DNA of 64,000 nucleotides from Bradyrhizobium centrolobii (GCF_001641635.1 NZ_LUUB01000101.1:1448-65447), one strand, 5' to 3'. Shown: positions 25,270 to 35,139, counted from the stretch's first letter. Notes: generated from the letters alone by a model not told the origin. Numbers and translations are program-made.

Positions 25270-26522
25270 GTTTTCTGGTCGCGGCTGACGCGCGCCGCAG
25301 CTTGATCGGCGATGGATGCGAGTGCGGCCTCGTCTAGTGGAAAATCCGCCGCAAGCCAAGCATCCTCGGCGAGCGTGAGCACATGCCCGAGCGCCGGTCC
25401 TTCGACGAGGCCGCGCGCGATGAAGTCCGCGGCCCTGAGCGGAAATTTCGGCACAGTCCAGCGCTGCGGCAACTCGGCGAGTTCGCGCCAGCGCGACGAA
25501 GTCAGGTCGCCGCCGTCCCTCGCCCAGGCCAGCAACACGCGATCGTGATAGCGTTCAATGCCCAACCGGTACAACAGCCGTCGTGCATTGGCCTCGTCCT
25601 TGCTGGCAAACCGCCACCATCGATGCCCCATCGAATCCAGCGCCTTGGCTTCGGCGTTGGAGAGCCTCAAGCGAGCGGCGACGCGCTTGGCGTCCTCGGT
25701 CACGGCCACCGTCAGCGCAGCCAGGCGCCGGGTGGCACTCGCCGGCAGACCGAGCGCGCGCTCGATCCCGATCATCGCCGACATCGGCCCGGTGTAGGCG
25801 ACGCCGCCGATCAGGGATTGCAGCAAACCGCCCTCGACCATCGCACCGGCCGCCGCGGCCGCGCCGCCCGCCACGAGCAGCTTCAGCATCTCCATGCGCA
25901 CGCGCTCGGCGGAGAGGCTCGCAAGGCCGGCGCGGCCGCGGATGCAGGCGAGATAGCCGTCGCGATCGGGCTCGCCGGCGCCGAAGGCGGCGTGAATGCG
26001 GAAGAAGCGCAGGATGCGCAGGTAGTCCTCCGCGATGCGCTGGTCGGGATCGCCGATGAAGCGCACGCGGCGCGCGGCAACGTCCGCAAGGCCGCCGACA
26101 TAGTCGTAGACGACGCCGCTCGCATCGACCGACAATCCGTTCATGGTGAAGTCGCGCCGCTCGGCATCCCGCATCCAGTCGCGGCCGAAAGCGACCTTGG
26201 CCTTGCGGCCGAACGTCTCGGTATCCTCGCGCAGCGTCGTGATCTCGTAGGGATGACCGTCGATGACCAGCGTGACGGTGCCGTGGTCGATGCCGGTCGG
26301 CACGCTCTTGATGCCAGCGCTCCTCGCCCGCAGCATCACCTCTTCCGGCAACGCCGTGGTCGCGATATCAATGTCGCCCGGCAGCAGGCCGAGCATCGCG
26401 TTGCGCACGGCGCCGCCAACCACGCGCGCCTCCTCGCCATTGCCATTGAGCAGTTGCAGGACGCGCGCGGTCCCGCCGGAGATCAGCCAGGGCGCATCGG
26501 CAAGTAAAGGCTCCGCGCTCAT
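25266..26522 (-). CDS. cca: CCA tRNA nucleotidyltransferase / poly(A) polymerase family
   Basis: 418 residues. It adds or repairs the 3' CCA end of tRNA. The class II nucleotidyltransferase head shows RVVGGAVRNAMLG and the metal-binding GDIDIAT, followed by RRDFTMNGLSVD and the ERVRMEMLKLL/ AEDYLRILRFFRIHAAFG neck helices. ATG 26522 gives the family N-terminus. It lies 10 nt downstream of a small membrane protein gene and overlaps tauE-like by 4 nt. Confidence 0.94.
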   Translation of the reverse strand: MSAEPLLADAPWLISGGTARVLQLLNGNGEEARVVGGAVRNAMLGLLPGDIDIATTALPEEVMLRARSAGIKSVPTGIDHGTVTLVIDGHPYEITTLREDTETFGRKAKVAFGRDWMRDAERRDFTMNGLSVDASGVVYDYVGGLADVAARRVRFIGDPDQRIAEDYLRILRFFRIHAAFGAGEPDRDGYLACIRGRAGLASLSAERVRMEMLKLLVAGGAAAAAGAMVEGGLLQSLIGGVAYTGPMSAMIGIERALGLPASATRRLAALTVAVTEDAKRVAARLRLSNAEAKALDSMGHRWWRFASKDEANARRLLYRLGIERYHDRVLLAWARDGGDLTSSRWRELAELPQRWTVPKFPLRAADFIARGLVEGPALGHVLTLAEDAWLAADFPLDEAALASIADQAAARVSRDQKT

Positions 26523-26532
26523 CTTTGGGCCC

Positions 26533-26796
26533 TTATTTTTCCATGCCCGGCACGAGCCTGCCATTCTCGATATGGGCGGGAACGTAGGTCGAATCCGGTG
26601 CGGCGCCGGAGAAATGCGCAAGCCCGATCAGGCCCGCGATCACCAGGACGAGCGCCATCAGCGCAAGGCGCGCGATGGTGTAGATCGGCCAGGACGACTG
26701 CACGAACAGGCCGGAACGGGTGGCAATCAGGAAAAGCGCATAGACGGCAAAGGGAATGAGGAAAATTCCGATCTCGGTCAGCGCCGGCCGGATCAT
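26533..26796 (-). CDS. Small membrane protein (DUF6111-like)
   Basis: 87 residues with two transmembrane helices (about 7-27 and 40-62: FLIPFAVYALFLIATRS and LALMALVLVIAGLIGLAHF) and a short hydrophilic tail ending PGMEK. It resembles the DUF6111 family of Rhizobiales. The start ATG overlaps the upstream Nudix stop by 4 nt (ATGA), and the CCA enzyme gene follows after 10 nt. Function unknown. Confidence 0.8.
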   Translation of the reverse strand: MIRPALTEIGIFLIPFAVYALFLIATRSGLFVQSSWPIYTIARLALMALVLVIAGLIGLAHFSGAAPDSTYVPAHIENGRLVPGMEK

Positions 26797-27464
26797 GACG
26801 AATAAATCCGCTCATAAAGCACACGCAGCATTCCGGCCGTCGCGCCCCAGATGTAGCGTTCCGCAAACGGCATCGCGTAGTAAAACCGCTCCATGCCGCG
26901 GAATTCCTTGCTGTGCACCTGGTGGTTCGCCGGGTTCATCAGGAAGGATAGCGGCACCTCGAACGCGTCATCAACCTCGGAATGGTTGATGGTGAGTTGG
27001 AAGCCGGGCCGCACCCTGGCGACCGTGGGCAGGATACGGAAGCCAAAGGCCGTGCCGTAGAGATCGAGATAGCCGATCGGGTCGACGAAGTCGCGCGACA
27101 ACCCGACCTCTTCCTCGGCCTCGCGCAACGCCGCATCGAGCGGCGAAATATCGGTCGCGTCGATCTTGCCGCCGGGGAAGGCGATCTGACCGGCGTGATC
27201 ATTCAGATGCGCCGAGCGCTGCGTCAGCAGCACCGTCGGCTCGGGGCGGTCGACCACCGCGATCAGGACTGCCGCCGGCCGCACCGGCTGCTCGCGGGCG
27301 ACGATCTCGAGCATCTTGTCGGTGCCCGGATCACCGGAGGCCGGAATGATGCAGGGATCGTAGAGGCCGGGCGGAACGTCGAAACCGAGGCGCGCCCTGG
27401 AGCGGGCGAAGAAATCCGCCGCGCTGGTCGCGACGGGCTCGTTCTTCAGGATAGGCTTGTTCAA
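26793..27464 (-). CDS. Nudix hydrolase, CoA pyrophosphatase type
   Basis: 223 residues. It shows the CoA-specific motif VLLTQRSAHLNDHAGQ with GQIAFPGGK, joined to the Nudix box ending REAEEEVGL, with the longer spacing characteristic of NudL/YeaB enzymes. It likely cleaves CoA or its derivatives to phosphopantetheine and 3',5'-ADP. It overlaps the DUF1285 gene by 4 nt and the next small membrane protein gene by 4 nt, so the whole cluster is translationally coupled. Confidence 0.93.
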   Translation of the reverse strand: MNKPILKNEPVATSAADFFARSRARLGFDVPPGLYDPCIIPASGDPGTDKMLEIVAREQPVRPAAVLIAVVDRPEPTVLLTQRSAHLNDHAGQIAFPGGKIDATDISPLDAALREAEEEVGLSRDFVDPIGYLDLYGTAFGFRILPTVARVRPGFQLTINHSEVDDAFEVPLSFLMNPANHQVHSKEFRGMERFYYAMPFAERYIWGATAGMLRVLYERIYSS

Positions 27465-28072
27465 AGCGCGGCCCTCACCTGCTCCGCGTCGGCCATGGCG
27501 AAGAATTCGCCGGCCGACTCGACGCCGAACGTCGGCTGGCCATCGACCATCCGCTCCTCACCCATGTCAACCAGGTCGTAGTAAAGCGCGCGGGTGACCT
27601 TGGCCCAGAGATCGGCCCGTACATGCAGATAGGGCGTCAGCCCACCGTCGTCAGCCTGCTCGAAGCGAAGCCGGTGCGCGGCATCGCAGGTGACCCAGTC
27701 GTCGACATTGGTGCGGAAGCGCAGCACGCGATGGTTGCTCTCGATGTCCTTCTGCATCTCCACCGCCATGAACGGCGCATCGTCGACGCGGATGCCGACC
27801 TTCTCCACCGGCGTGACGAGGAAATGCTTGCCGTCTTCGCGCTTCAGGATCGTCGAGAACAGGCGCACGAGCGCAGGTCGCCCGATTGGCGTACCCATGT
27901 AGAACCATGTACCATCAACGGCGATTCGGATATCGATATCGCCGCAGAACGGTGGATTCCAGAGATGTACGGGCGGCAGCCCTTTTTTGGCGCCGTCGGC
28001 ATTGGCAGCACTTTTGGCGGCGGCAGTCAGCCCCTCAAGACCACGATCGGCGCTCTGCCCTTGGTTCGCCAT
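27461..28072 (-). CDS. DUF1285 domain protein
   Basis: 203 residues. The family core is NPPFCGDIDIRIAVDGTWFY followed by GTPIGRPALVRLFSTILKRE and FLVTPVEKVGIRV. The structure of the family is known to be a beta-rich double domain, but no biochemical role is established. ATG 28072 has AGGG about 8 nt upstream. It is the first gene of the five-gene coupled operon ending with the TauE gene. Confidence 0.9.
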   Translation of the reverse strand: MANQGQSADRGLEGLTAAAKSAANADGAKKGLPPVHLWNPPFCGDIDIRIAVDGTWFYMGTPIGRPALVRLFSTILKREDGKHFLVTPVEKVGIRVDDAPFMAVEMQKDIESNHRVLRFRTNVDDWVTCDAAHRLRFEQADDGGLTPYLHVRADLWAKVTRALYYDLVDMGEERMVDGQPTFGVESAGEFFAMADAEQVRAAL

Positions 28073-28265
28073 GGTTTGCCCTGACTCTGTCATTTGGCAC
28101 GTTTGGTGCAGATCTACGTTGTACATGGGTGCGCGGTTCCACCCCGGATTAGTTCGGTACGGGAGGTCGCCACTTCGTGATGCCGTACATATCCCGAAGC
28201 CGATATGGTGGGGATAGGTTAATTCAACGAATACATGGCCTTCCCTGCAAGTCTAGCATAGGGCC

Positions 28266-28279
28266 CATGTCATGACATG
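28266..28279. promoter_or_regulatory. Perfect 14-bp palindrome before moxR
   Basis: CATGTCATGACATG, a perfect palindrome, between the divergent DUF1285 and moxR genes and 43 nt before the moxR start chosen here. It overlaps an alternative moxR ATG at 28277, which argues against that start. It might be an operator. Confidence 0.4.
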
Positions 28280-28321
28280 ACGACGCAAGAGAGCCGCATG
28301 GCAGGCGCAAGGAGCTTACGG

Positions 28322-29320
28322 ATGGCGGAAAGTGTCGAGAAACTCGAGGACGGGATCGTCCGTTCGGCCGAGCAGGTGTCGAGCCAGATTCGCGCGGCGA
28401 AGGACGCGATCGCGACCGTTATCTTCGGTCAGGATCGCGTGATCGAGAACACGCTGGTCACGATCCTATCCGGCGGCCATGCGCTGCTGATCGGCGTGCC
28501 CGGCCTCGCCAAGACCAAGCTGGTCGAGACGCTCGGCGTCACGCTCGGTCTCGATGCCAAGCGCATCCAGTTCACGCCCGACCTGATGCCGTCGGACATT
28601 CTCGGTGCCGAAGTGCTCGACGAAAGCACCGCGGGCAGGCGCTCGTTCCGCTTCATCGCGGGTCCGGTGTTCGCGCAGCTCCTGATGGCCGACGAGATCA
28701 ACCGCGCCAGCCCGCGCACGCAATCGGCGCTGCTGCAGGCGATGCAGGAACAGCACATCACCGTTGCCGGCGCCCGCCACGATCTGCCGAAGCCGTTCCA
28801 TGTGCTCGCGACGCAGAACCCGCTGGAGCAGGAAGGTACCTATCCGCTGCCAGAAGCGCAGCTCGACCGCTTCCTGATGGAGATCGACGTCGACTATCCC
28901 GACCGCGACGCCGAGCGGCGCATCCTGTTCGAAACCACTGGCGCCGAGGAGACGCTGGCGAAGGGATCGATGACTGCGGACGCGCTGATCACCGCGCAGC
29001 GGCTGATCCGGCGCCTGCCAGTCGGCGATTCCGTGGTCGAGGCGATCCTGTCGCTGGTGCGCTCGGCCCGTCCGGGGCCCGAGGGCGGCGATGCCGGCAA
29101 GTTCATCGCCTGGGGACCGGGTCCGCGCGCGAGCCAATCGCTGATGCTCGCGGTGCGCGCACGCGCGCTGATCGACGGCCGTCTCGCGCCCTCGATCGAC
29201 GACGTGCTCGACCTCGCCGAACCCGTGCTCAAGCACCGCATGGCGCTGACCTTCCAGGCGCGCGCCGAAGGCCGCACGATTCCGGACGTGATCCGGCAAT
29301 TGAAGACACGGATCGGTTGA
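28322..29320 (+). CDS. moxR: MoxR-type AAA+ ATPase
   Basis: 332 residues from ATG 28322, where AGGAG lies 7 nt upstream; in-frame ATGs at 28277 and 28298 lack a good site. Walker A GVPGLAKTK at about 58-66, Walker B LLMADEINRASP, sensor ATQNPLEQEGTYPLPEAQLD. MoxR ATPases act as chaperones that mature metalloproteins or membrane complexes together with vWA/DUF58 proteins. The stop overlaps the DUF58 start (TGATG). First gene of a four-gene operon. Confidence 0.95.
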   Translation: MAESVEKLEDGIVRSAEQVSSQIRAAKDAIATVIFGQDRVIENTLVTILSGGHALLIGVPGLAKTKLVETLGVTLGLDAKRIQFTPDLMPSDILGAEVLDESTAGRRSFRFIAGPVFAQLLMADEINRASPRTQSALLQAMQEQHITVAGARHDLPKPFHVLATQNPLEQEGTYPLPEAQLDRFLMEIDVDYPDRDAERRILFETTGAEETLAKGSMTADALITAQRLIRRLPVGDSVVEAILSLVRSARPGPEGGDAGKFIAWGPGPRASQSLMLAVRARALIDGRLAPSIDDVLDLAEPVLKHRMALTFQARAEGRTIPDVIRQLKTRIG

Positions 29321-30264
29321 TGGCCGCAGACAACGGGCACACAGCGAAGGAGAGAGTAGCGATCCGACGTGCCGATGGCGAAAGCCGCACGCTCGCCGCA
29401 TCGCTGCCGCGCCTGGTGCTGGAAGCCCGCCGTATCGCCGCCAACGTCATCCACGGCCTGCATGGCCGCCGCCGTGCCGGCTCCGGCGAAAGCTTCTGGC
29501 AGTACCGCCGCTTCGTCTCGGGCGAGCCGTCGCAGAACGTCGACTGGCGGCGCTCCGCGCGCGACGAGCATCTCTATGTCCGTGAGCATGAATGGGAGGC
29601 CGCGCACACGGTCTGGATCTGGCCCGACCGCTCGCCTTCGATGGCGTTCGCCTCGAAGCAGGCGCGCGAGTCCAAGCTCGAACGCACGCTGATCGTGGCC
29701 TTTGCACTGGCCGAGCTCCTGGTTACGGGCGGCGAGCGCGTCGGCATTCCCGGCCTGATGGCACCCACCGCAAGCCGCAGCGTCATCGACAAGATGGCGC
29801 AAGCTATGCTGCATGATGATGCCGATCGCCTGAGCCTGCCGCCGTCTTTCATCCCCTCGGCGCTCGCCGAGACCGTCGTGCTGTCCGACTTCTGGTCGCC
29901 GATCGCCGAGATCAGGACCATGCTGGGCGGGCTGTCCGGCTCCGGCGCTCATGGCACGCTGGTGCAGATCGTCGACCCCGCGGAAGAAACGTTTCCCTAT
30001 TCGGGCCGTGTCGAGTTCGTCGAACCTGAAGGTTTCGGCATGATCACCGCCGGCCGCGCCGAAAGCTGGGTGCAGGATTACACCGCGCGGCTCGCGCTGC
30101 ACCGCGACCAGATCCGCGCCGAGACCAACAAGCTCGACTGGCTGTTCACGACCCATGCGACCGACCGCTCGGCTGCCGAACTGCTCCTGTTCCTGCATGC
30201 CGGGATGCAGGTGAGCAAGTCGGGCGCGCGCACCACGACAATCAAGGCAGGGCCGGCCGCATGA
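29320..30264 (+). CDS. DUF58 domain protein
   Basis: 314 residues. The family signature is RAGSGESFWQYRRFVSGEPS followed by VDWRRSARDEHLYVREHEWE. DUF58 proteins carry a vWA-like fold and regularly accompany MoxR ATPases. ATG 29320 overlaps the moxR stop by one base; the end overlaps the next gene by 4 nt (ATGA). The precise function is unknown. Confidence 0.93.
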   Translation: MAADNGHTAKERVAIRRADGESRTLAASLPRLVLEARRIAANVIHGLHGRRRAGSGESFWQYRRFVSGEPSQNVDWRRSARDEHLYVREHEWEAAHTVWIWPDRSPSMAFASKQARESKLERTLIVAFALAELLVTGGERVGIPGLMAPTASRSVIDKMAQAMLHDDADRLSLPPSFIPSALAETVVLSDFWSPIAEIRTMLGGLSGSGAHGTLVQIVDPAEETFPYSGRVEFVEPEGFGMITAGRAESWVQDYTARLALHRDQIRAETNKLDWLFTTHATDRSAAELLLFLHAGMQVSKSGARTTTIKAGPAA

Positions 30265-33068
30265 TGGGATTGCCGCTCGCCTTCACCGAACCGCTGCTCC
30301 TGATCGGGCTCGTCAGCCTTCCCGTGCTGTGGTGGCTGCTCCGCGTGATGCCGCCGCGGCCGCGCCGCATCGAATTTCCGCCGACGCGCCTGCTGTTCGA
30401 CATCGCACCGAGGGAGGAGACGCCCTCGCGCACGCCCTGGTGGCTGACCGCGCTGCGCCTCTTGGCCGCGGCACTGGTGATCTTCGCCGCCGCCGGCCCG
30501 ATCTGGAATCCGCAAACCGGGATCGCCGGCAGCAAGGCGCCGCTGATGATCATGTTCGACGACGGCTGGAGCGCCGCCTCGAACTGGGAGACCAGGATCA
30601 GAGCCGCCGACGAATTGATCGCCAATGCCGACAACGACCGCCGCGCCATCGCGCTGGTGCCGCTGTCGGAGCCGAACCGCGACATCACCCTGATGCCGGC
30701 CGGCGCGGCACGCGTTGCGCTGCGTCAGCTCGCGCCAAAACCCTATTCGATCGAGCGCGTTGAAACCCTTACCGCGATCGATCGTTTCCTCAAGGCCACC
30801 GGCGACTGCGAGATCGCCTGGCTGTCGGACGGCGTCGACACCGGACGCGGCGAGGAATTCCTGCAAGGCCTTAGCAAGACGATCGGAGATCGCAGCTTGA
30901 CCGTGTTCGAAGGCGGCACGTCCTCTCCGCTGGCGCTCGTCGCGGCGGAGAATGCGGCCGCCAAGATGACGGTGAAGGTGCTGCGCACCGACAGCGGCAT
31001 CGCCGCGGGTACCGTTCGGGCGCTCGACCAGAAGGGTTCGCCAATCGGCGAGGCGCGCTACGGCTTCGGCCCGCAGGACAAGGAGACCGAGGCGGCGTTC
31101 GATCTCCCGGTCGAGCTGCGCAACGACATCACGCGGCTCGAGATCTCCGGCGAGCGTTCGGCCGGCGCGGTGCAACTCCTCGACAAGCGCTGGCGTCGCC
31201 GCGCCATCGGCATCGTCTCGGGCGCGACCAGCGAGACCGCGCAGCCGCTGCTGGCGCCGACCTTCTATCTCACCCGCGCGCTCGCACCGTTTGCCGATGT
31301 CCGGCTGGCCGACAAGGGCTCGCCGCAGCAGGGCATCACGCAGTTCCTCGACCAGAAGCTGCCGATGATCATCCTGGCCGATGTCGGCACCATCGCACCT
31401 GAGCTCCGCGAGCGTCTCAATGCCTGGATCGACCAGGGCGGCGTGCTGGTGCGGTTCGCAGGTCCCCGGCTCGCGCAGGCCGAAGACGATCTCGTCCCGG
31501 TCAAGCTGCGCAAGGGCGGCCGGACGCTGGGCGGCAGCCTGACCTGGGAGAAGCCGCAGCATCTCGCCGCCTTCGCCGGCGACGGGCCGTTTGCCGGCGT
31601 TGCTGTTCCGAAGGACGTTACCGTGAGCCGCCAGGTGCTTGCCGAGCCCGATGCCGTGCTCGCCACCAAGAGCTGGGCCTCGCTCGAAGATGGTACGCCG
31701 CTCGTGACCGGCGAGCATCGCGGCAAGGGGGCGGTCAGCCTGTTTCACGTCAGCGCGGATATGCGCTGGTCGGACCTGCCGATGTCCGGCACCTTCGTCG
31801 AAATGCTGCGGCGGATCGTCGACATGTCCGGCTACACATCCAAGCCGGGTGCGGGGGTGGCTGGCGAGGCCAGCACGGAGACGGTGGCGCCACTCCACAT
31901 CCTCGACGGCTTCGGCGCTTTCGGCCCGCCGCCGGCGACCGCAAAGCCGCTGCCCGCGGATTATCGCGACCGCGCCACGCCGGACCATCCGCCCGGCTTC
32001 TACGGCCCGGCAGAAGGACCGCTGGCCGTGAACACGCTTGCCGCCGCCGACCGGATCGCACCGCTCAACACCGCGAGCCTTCGCGCCCGGCATGCCACCT
32101 ACACCAATGCCGAGCCGCGCGATCTGCGCGGGTGGCTGCTGTCGTCGGCGCTCGCGCTGTTCCTGATCGACGCCGTCATTGTCGCGCTGCTCGGCGGCGG
32201 CCTCGCCGCACTGCTGCGCCGCCGCGCCGCGACGGCCGTGCTCGCGATCGGACTGGTCCTGTCAGGTCTCGTGTCGCCCTCGCCGTCGCGCGCTGACAGC
32301 GCCGCGGACGAGTTCGCAATGAAGGCGGTATCGCAGACCCGTCTCGCCTACGTCGTCACCGGCAATGCCGACGTCGATTCCATCGTCAAGGCCGGCATGG
32401 CGGGCCTCACGTTGTTCCTGGCGCAGCGTACCGCGCTCGAGGCCGGCGATCCCGTCGGCGTCGATCCGGCGCGCGACGAACTCGCCTTCTTCCCGCTGGT
32501 CTACTGGCCGATCGTGCCGGGCGCGCCGAAGCCGCCGCAGGACGCGATCAACAGGATCGACGCCTATATGAAGCAGGGCGGCACCGTGATCTTCGACACC
32601 CGTGACGCGGTCGAGGCGTCGCCCGGCGAGAACGGCGCGTCGCAGACGCCGGGCATGCAGGCGCTCCGCGAGATCCTGTCCTCGCTCGACGTGCCCGAGC
32701 TCGAGCCGGTGCCGCGCGAGCACGTGCTGACCAAGACCTTCTACCTGCTGCGCGACTTCCCTGGCCGCTTCAACTCGGGCCAGACCTGGGTCGAAACGCT
32801 GCCGCGCGAGGAGGAGGACGAGAGCGCGCAGCGGCCCGCGCGTGGCGGCGACGGCGTCTCGCCGATCATCATCACCTCGAACGATCTTGCGGGAGCCTGG
32901 GCGATCCGTCCCGACGGCCAGCCGATGCTGCCGCTCACCCCGGGCGAACCGCGCCAGCGCGAATTCGCCTTCCGCGCCGGCGTCAACATCGTGATGTACA
33001 CGCTGACCGGCAACTACAAGGCCGACCAGGTGCACGCGCCGGCCCTCATCGAGCGGCTGGGCCAATAG
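30261..33068 (+). CDS. DUF4159 domain membrane protein (BatA-like N-terminus)
   Basis: 935 residues. It begins with two membrane helices and the BatA-type spacer (PLAFTEPLLLIGLVSLPVLW and RPRRIEFPPTRLLFDIAP), then a large extracytoplasmic part, a further pair of hydrophobic segments around 635-680, and a C-terminal DUF4159 domain with FFPLVYWPI, GGTVIFDTRDA and the ending VNIVMYTLTGNYKADQVH. Members occur in moxR operons; the molecular role is unknown. It overlaps the DUF58 gene by 4 nt. Confidence 0.9.
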   Translation: MMGLPLAFTEPLLLIGLVSLPVLWWLLRVMPPRPRRIEFPPTRLLFDIAPREETPSRTPWWLTALRLLAAALVIFAAAGPIWNPQTGIAGSKAPLMIMFDDGWSAASNWETRIRAADELIANADNDRRAIALVPLSEPNRDITLMPAGAARVALRQLAPKPYSIERVETLTAIDRFLKATGDCEIAWLSDGVDTGRGEEFLQGLSKTIGDRSLTVFEGGTSSPLALVAAENAAAKMTVKVLRTDSGIAAGTVRALDQKGSPIGEARYGFGPQDKETEAAFDLPVELRNDITRLEISGERSAGAVQLLDKRWRRRAIGIVSGATSETAQPLLAPTFYLTRALAPFADVRLADKGSPQQGITQFLDQKLPMIILADVGTIAPELRERLNAWIDQGGVLVRFAGPRLAQAEDDLVPVKLRKGGRTLGGSLTWEKPQHLAAFAGDGPFAGVAVPKDVTVSRQVLAEPDAVLATKSWASLEDGTPLVTGEHRGKGAVSLFHVSADMRWSDLPMSGTFVEMLRRIVDMSGYTSKPGAGVAGEASTETVAPLHILDGFGAFGPPPATAKPLPADYRDRATPDHPPGFYGPAEGPLAVNTLAAADRIAPLNTASLRARHATYTNAEPRDLRGWLLSSALALFLIDAVIVALLGGGLAALLRRRAATAVLAIGLVLSGLVSPSPSRADSAADEFAMKAVSQTRLAYVVTGNADVDSIVKAGMAGLTLFLAQRTALEAGDPVGVDPARDELAFFPLVYWPIVPGAPKPPQDAINRIDAYMKQGGTVIFDTRDAVEASPGENGASQTPGMQALREILSSLDVPELEPVPREHVLTKTFYLLRDFPGRFNSGQTWVETLPREEEDESAQRPARGGDGVSPIIITSNDLAGAWAIRPDGQPMLPLTPGEPRQREFAFRAGVNIVMYTLTGNYKADQVHAPALIERLGQ

Positions 33069-33075
33069 GATCGAC

Positions 33076-35139
33076 ATGAACTACGGCATCGCGTTTACGC
33101 CACTTGTTCCCGCGATCGTGCTGTGGGTCGCGCTTGCCGCGATCGTGGTGATCGCGGCCATCCTGCTGCTTGCCCGCGCGCGCGGCGCGGCCGTGCGCGT
33201 CGCCGCGCTGGCGCTGTTCCTGCTGGCGCTCGCCAACCCCTCGTTCACGCGCGAGGATCGAGATCCCCTCACCTCGGTCGCCGCGGTAGTCGTCGACAAG
33301 AGCCCGAGCCAGAATTTCGGCAACCGCACCCGCGAGGCCGCGCAGGCGCAACAATCGCTGGTCGACAGCCTGAAGCGGATCAAGGGGCTGGAAGTGCGCG
33401 TCGTTGACGCCGGACAGGCCGATGGCGAAACCGACGGTACCCGGCTGTTCGGCGCGCTCGCCTCGGCGCTCTCTGACGTTCCGGTCGACCGCGTCGCCGG
33501 CGCGTTCCTGATCACCGACGGCCGCGTCCACGACATCCCGGCCAACGCCGCCGCGCTCGGCTTCCAGGCGCCGGTGCATGCGCTGATCACCGGGCAGAAG
33601 GACGAGCGCGACCGCCGCATCGCGATCACCGCGGCGCCGCGCTTCGGCATCGTCGGCCAGACCCAGACCATCACCTACCGCCTCGACGATCAGGGCGTCA
33701 CCGGCGAGCGCGCCAAGGTCACGATCCGGCGCGACGGCGAGGTCATCAACGAACGCACGCTGTCGAGCGGACAGACCGCGAGCGTCGACGTCGACATCAA
33801 GCATGCCGGGCCGAACATCGTCGAGATCGAAGCCTCCCCGCTCGAGCGGGAGCTGACGCCGGTGAACAACCGCGCCGTCGTCGCCATCGACGGCGTGCGC
33901 GACAAGCTGCGGGTGCTGCTCGTCTCCGGCGAGCCGCATTCCGGCGAGCGCACCTGGCGTAACCTGCTGAAGTCCGACGCCAGCGTCGATCTCGTGCACT
34001 TCACCATTCTCCGGCCGCCGGAGAAGCAGGACGGCACGCCGATCAATGAATTGTCGCTGATCGCGTTTCCGACCCGCGAGCTGTTCCAGCAGAAGATCAA
34101 CGAGTTCCAGCTCATCATCTTCGACCGCTATGCCCGCCAGGGCGTGCTGCCGATCGCCTATTTCGACAACATCGCGCGCTATGTGCGCTCGGGCGGCGCG
34201 GTGCTGGTTGCCGCCGGCCCCGATTACGCATCGAACACGAGCATCTGGCGCACGCCGCTGGATTCGGTGCTGCCGGCCGAGCCGGTCGGTGTGACCGAAA
34301 AGCCGTTCTATGCGCATCTGTCCGACATCGGCAAACGCCATCCCGTCACGCGCGGGCTGGAAGGCTCCGCCAGCGAGCCGCCGCACTGGAGCCGCTTCTT
34401 CCGCACCGTCGACACCCGCAATGCGGTCAATCCACCGGTGATGACGGGCGTGGACGGCAAGCCGCTGTTGTTCCTGTCGCGCTTCGGCGAGGGCCGCGTC
34501 GCGCTGCTGCTCTCCGATCACATCTGGCTGTGGGCGCGCGGCTACGAGGGCGGCGGCCCGCATCTCGATCTGCTCCGGCGGATGTCGCACTGGCTGATGA
34601 AGCAGCCCGATCTCGACGAGGAAGCGCTGCGCCTCCAGGTGCAGGGCAAGGATCTCGTCGTCGTGCGCCAGACCATGTCCGACAGCGTCCCGCCGGTCAG
34701 CGTCACCTCGCCCTCCGGCGTGAGCCGCGATCTCACCTTGAGCGCCGGCGAGCCCGGCGAATGGCGCGCCAGCCTGCCGGCCAATGAGCTCGGCCTGTGG
34801 CAGGCGACCGACGGCACTCTGAAGGCGCTGATCAATGTCGGGCCGACCAATCCGAAGGAGTTTTCGGAAGTCACCTCCACCACCGACACCTTGAAGCCGC
34901 TCACGCAGGCGACCGGCGGCAACGCCGAGCGGGTGGTCGATGGTTCCAGCGTCGATCTGCCCCGCATCGTGCCGGTGCGGTCATCGAGCATCTTCCACGG
35001 CGACGGCTGGATGGGCGTCAGGATGCGCGATGCCAGCGTGGTGAAGGGCGTCGGCGTGCTGCCGATCTTCGCCGGCCTGATCGGGCTCCTGCTGCTGCTC
35101 GGCGCGTTCGCCGCGACCTGGGTCCGCGAAGGACGCTGA
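33076..35139 (+). CDS. Large membrane protein with amidotransferase-like domain, moxR operon
   Basis: 687 residues. Two N-terminal helices (about 8-30 and 34-52), a vWA/beta-rich region (VAAVVVDKSPSQNFGNRTRE), then a segment resembling the class I glutamine amidotransferase fold (LLVSGEPHSGERTWRNLLKS, YVRSGGAVLVAAGPDY), and a C-terminal helix (LPIFAGLIGLLLLLGAFAA). No catalytic Cys-His pair is evident, so it is probably structural. It begins 7 nt after the DUF4159 gene and ends the operon. Confidence 0.85.
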   Translation: MNYGIAFTPLVPAIVLWVALAAIVVIAAILLLARARGAAVRVAALALFLLALANPSFTREDRDPLTSVAAVVVDKSPSQNFGNRTREAAQAQQSLVDSLKRIKGLEVRVVDAGQADGETDGTRLFGALASALSDVPVDRVAGAFLITDGRVHDIPANAAALGFQAPVHALITGQKDERDRRIAITAAPRFGIVGQTQTITYRLDDQGVTGERAKVTIRRDGEVINERTLSSGQTASVDVDIKHAGPNIVEIEASPLERELTPVNNRAVVAIDGVRDKLRVLLVSGEPHSGERTWRNLLKSDASVDLVHFTILRPPEKQDGTPINELSLIAFPTRELFQQKINEFQLIIFDRYARQGVLPIAYFDNIARYVRSGGAVLVAAGPDYASNTSIWRTPLDSVLPAEPVGVTEKPFYAHLSDIGKRHPVTRGLEGSASEPPHWSRFFRTVDTRNAVNPPVMTGVDGKPLLFLSRFGEGRVALLLSDHIWLWARGYEGGGPHLDLLRRMSHWLMKQPDLDEEALRLQVQGKDLVVVRQTMSDSVPPVSVTSPSGVSRDLTLSAGEPGEWRASLPANELGLWQATDGTLKALINVGPTNPKEFSEVTSTTDTLKPLTQATGGNAERVVDGSSVDLPRIVPVRSSSIFHGDGWMGVRMRDASVVKGVGVLPIFAGLIGLLLLLGAFAATWVREGR

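Noticed and set aside
30078..32093. 671-codon open frame opposite the DUF58/DUF4159 genes
   Set aside because: Shadow of the real genes; composition is antisense-like.
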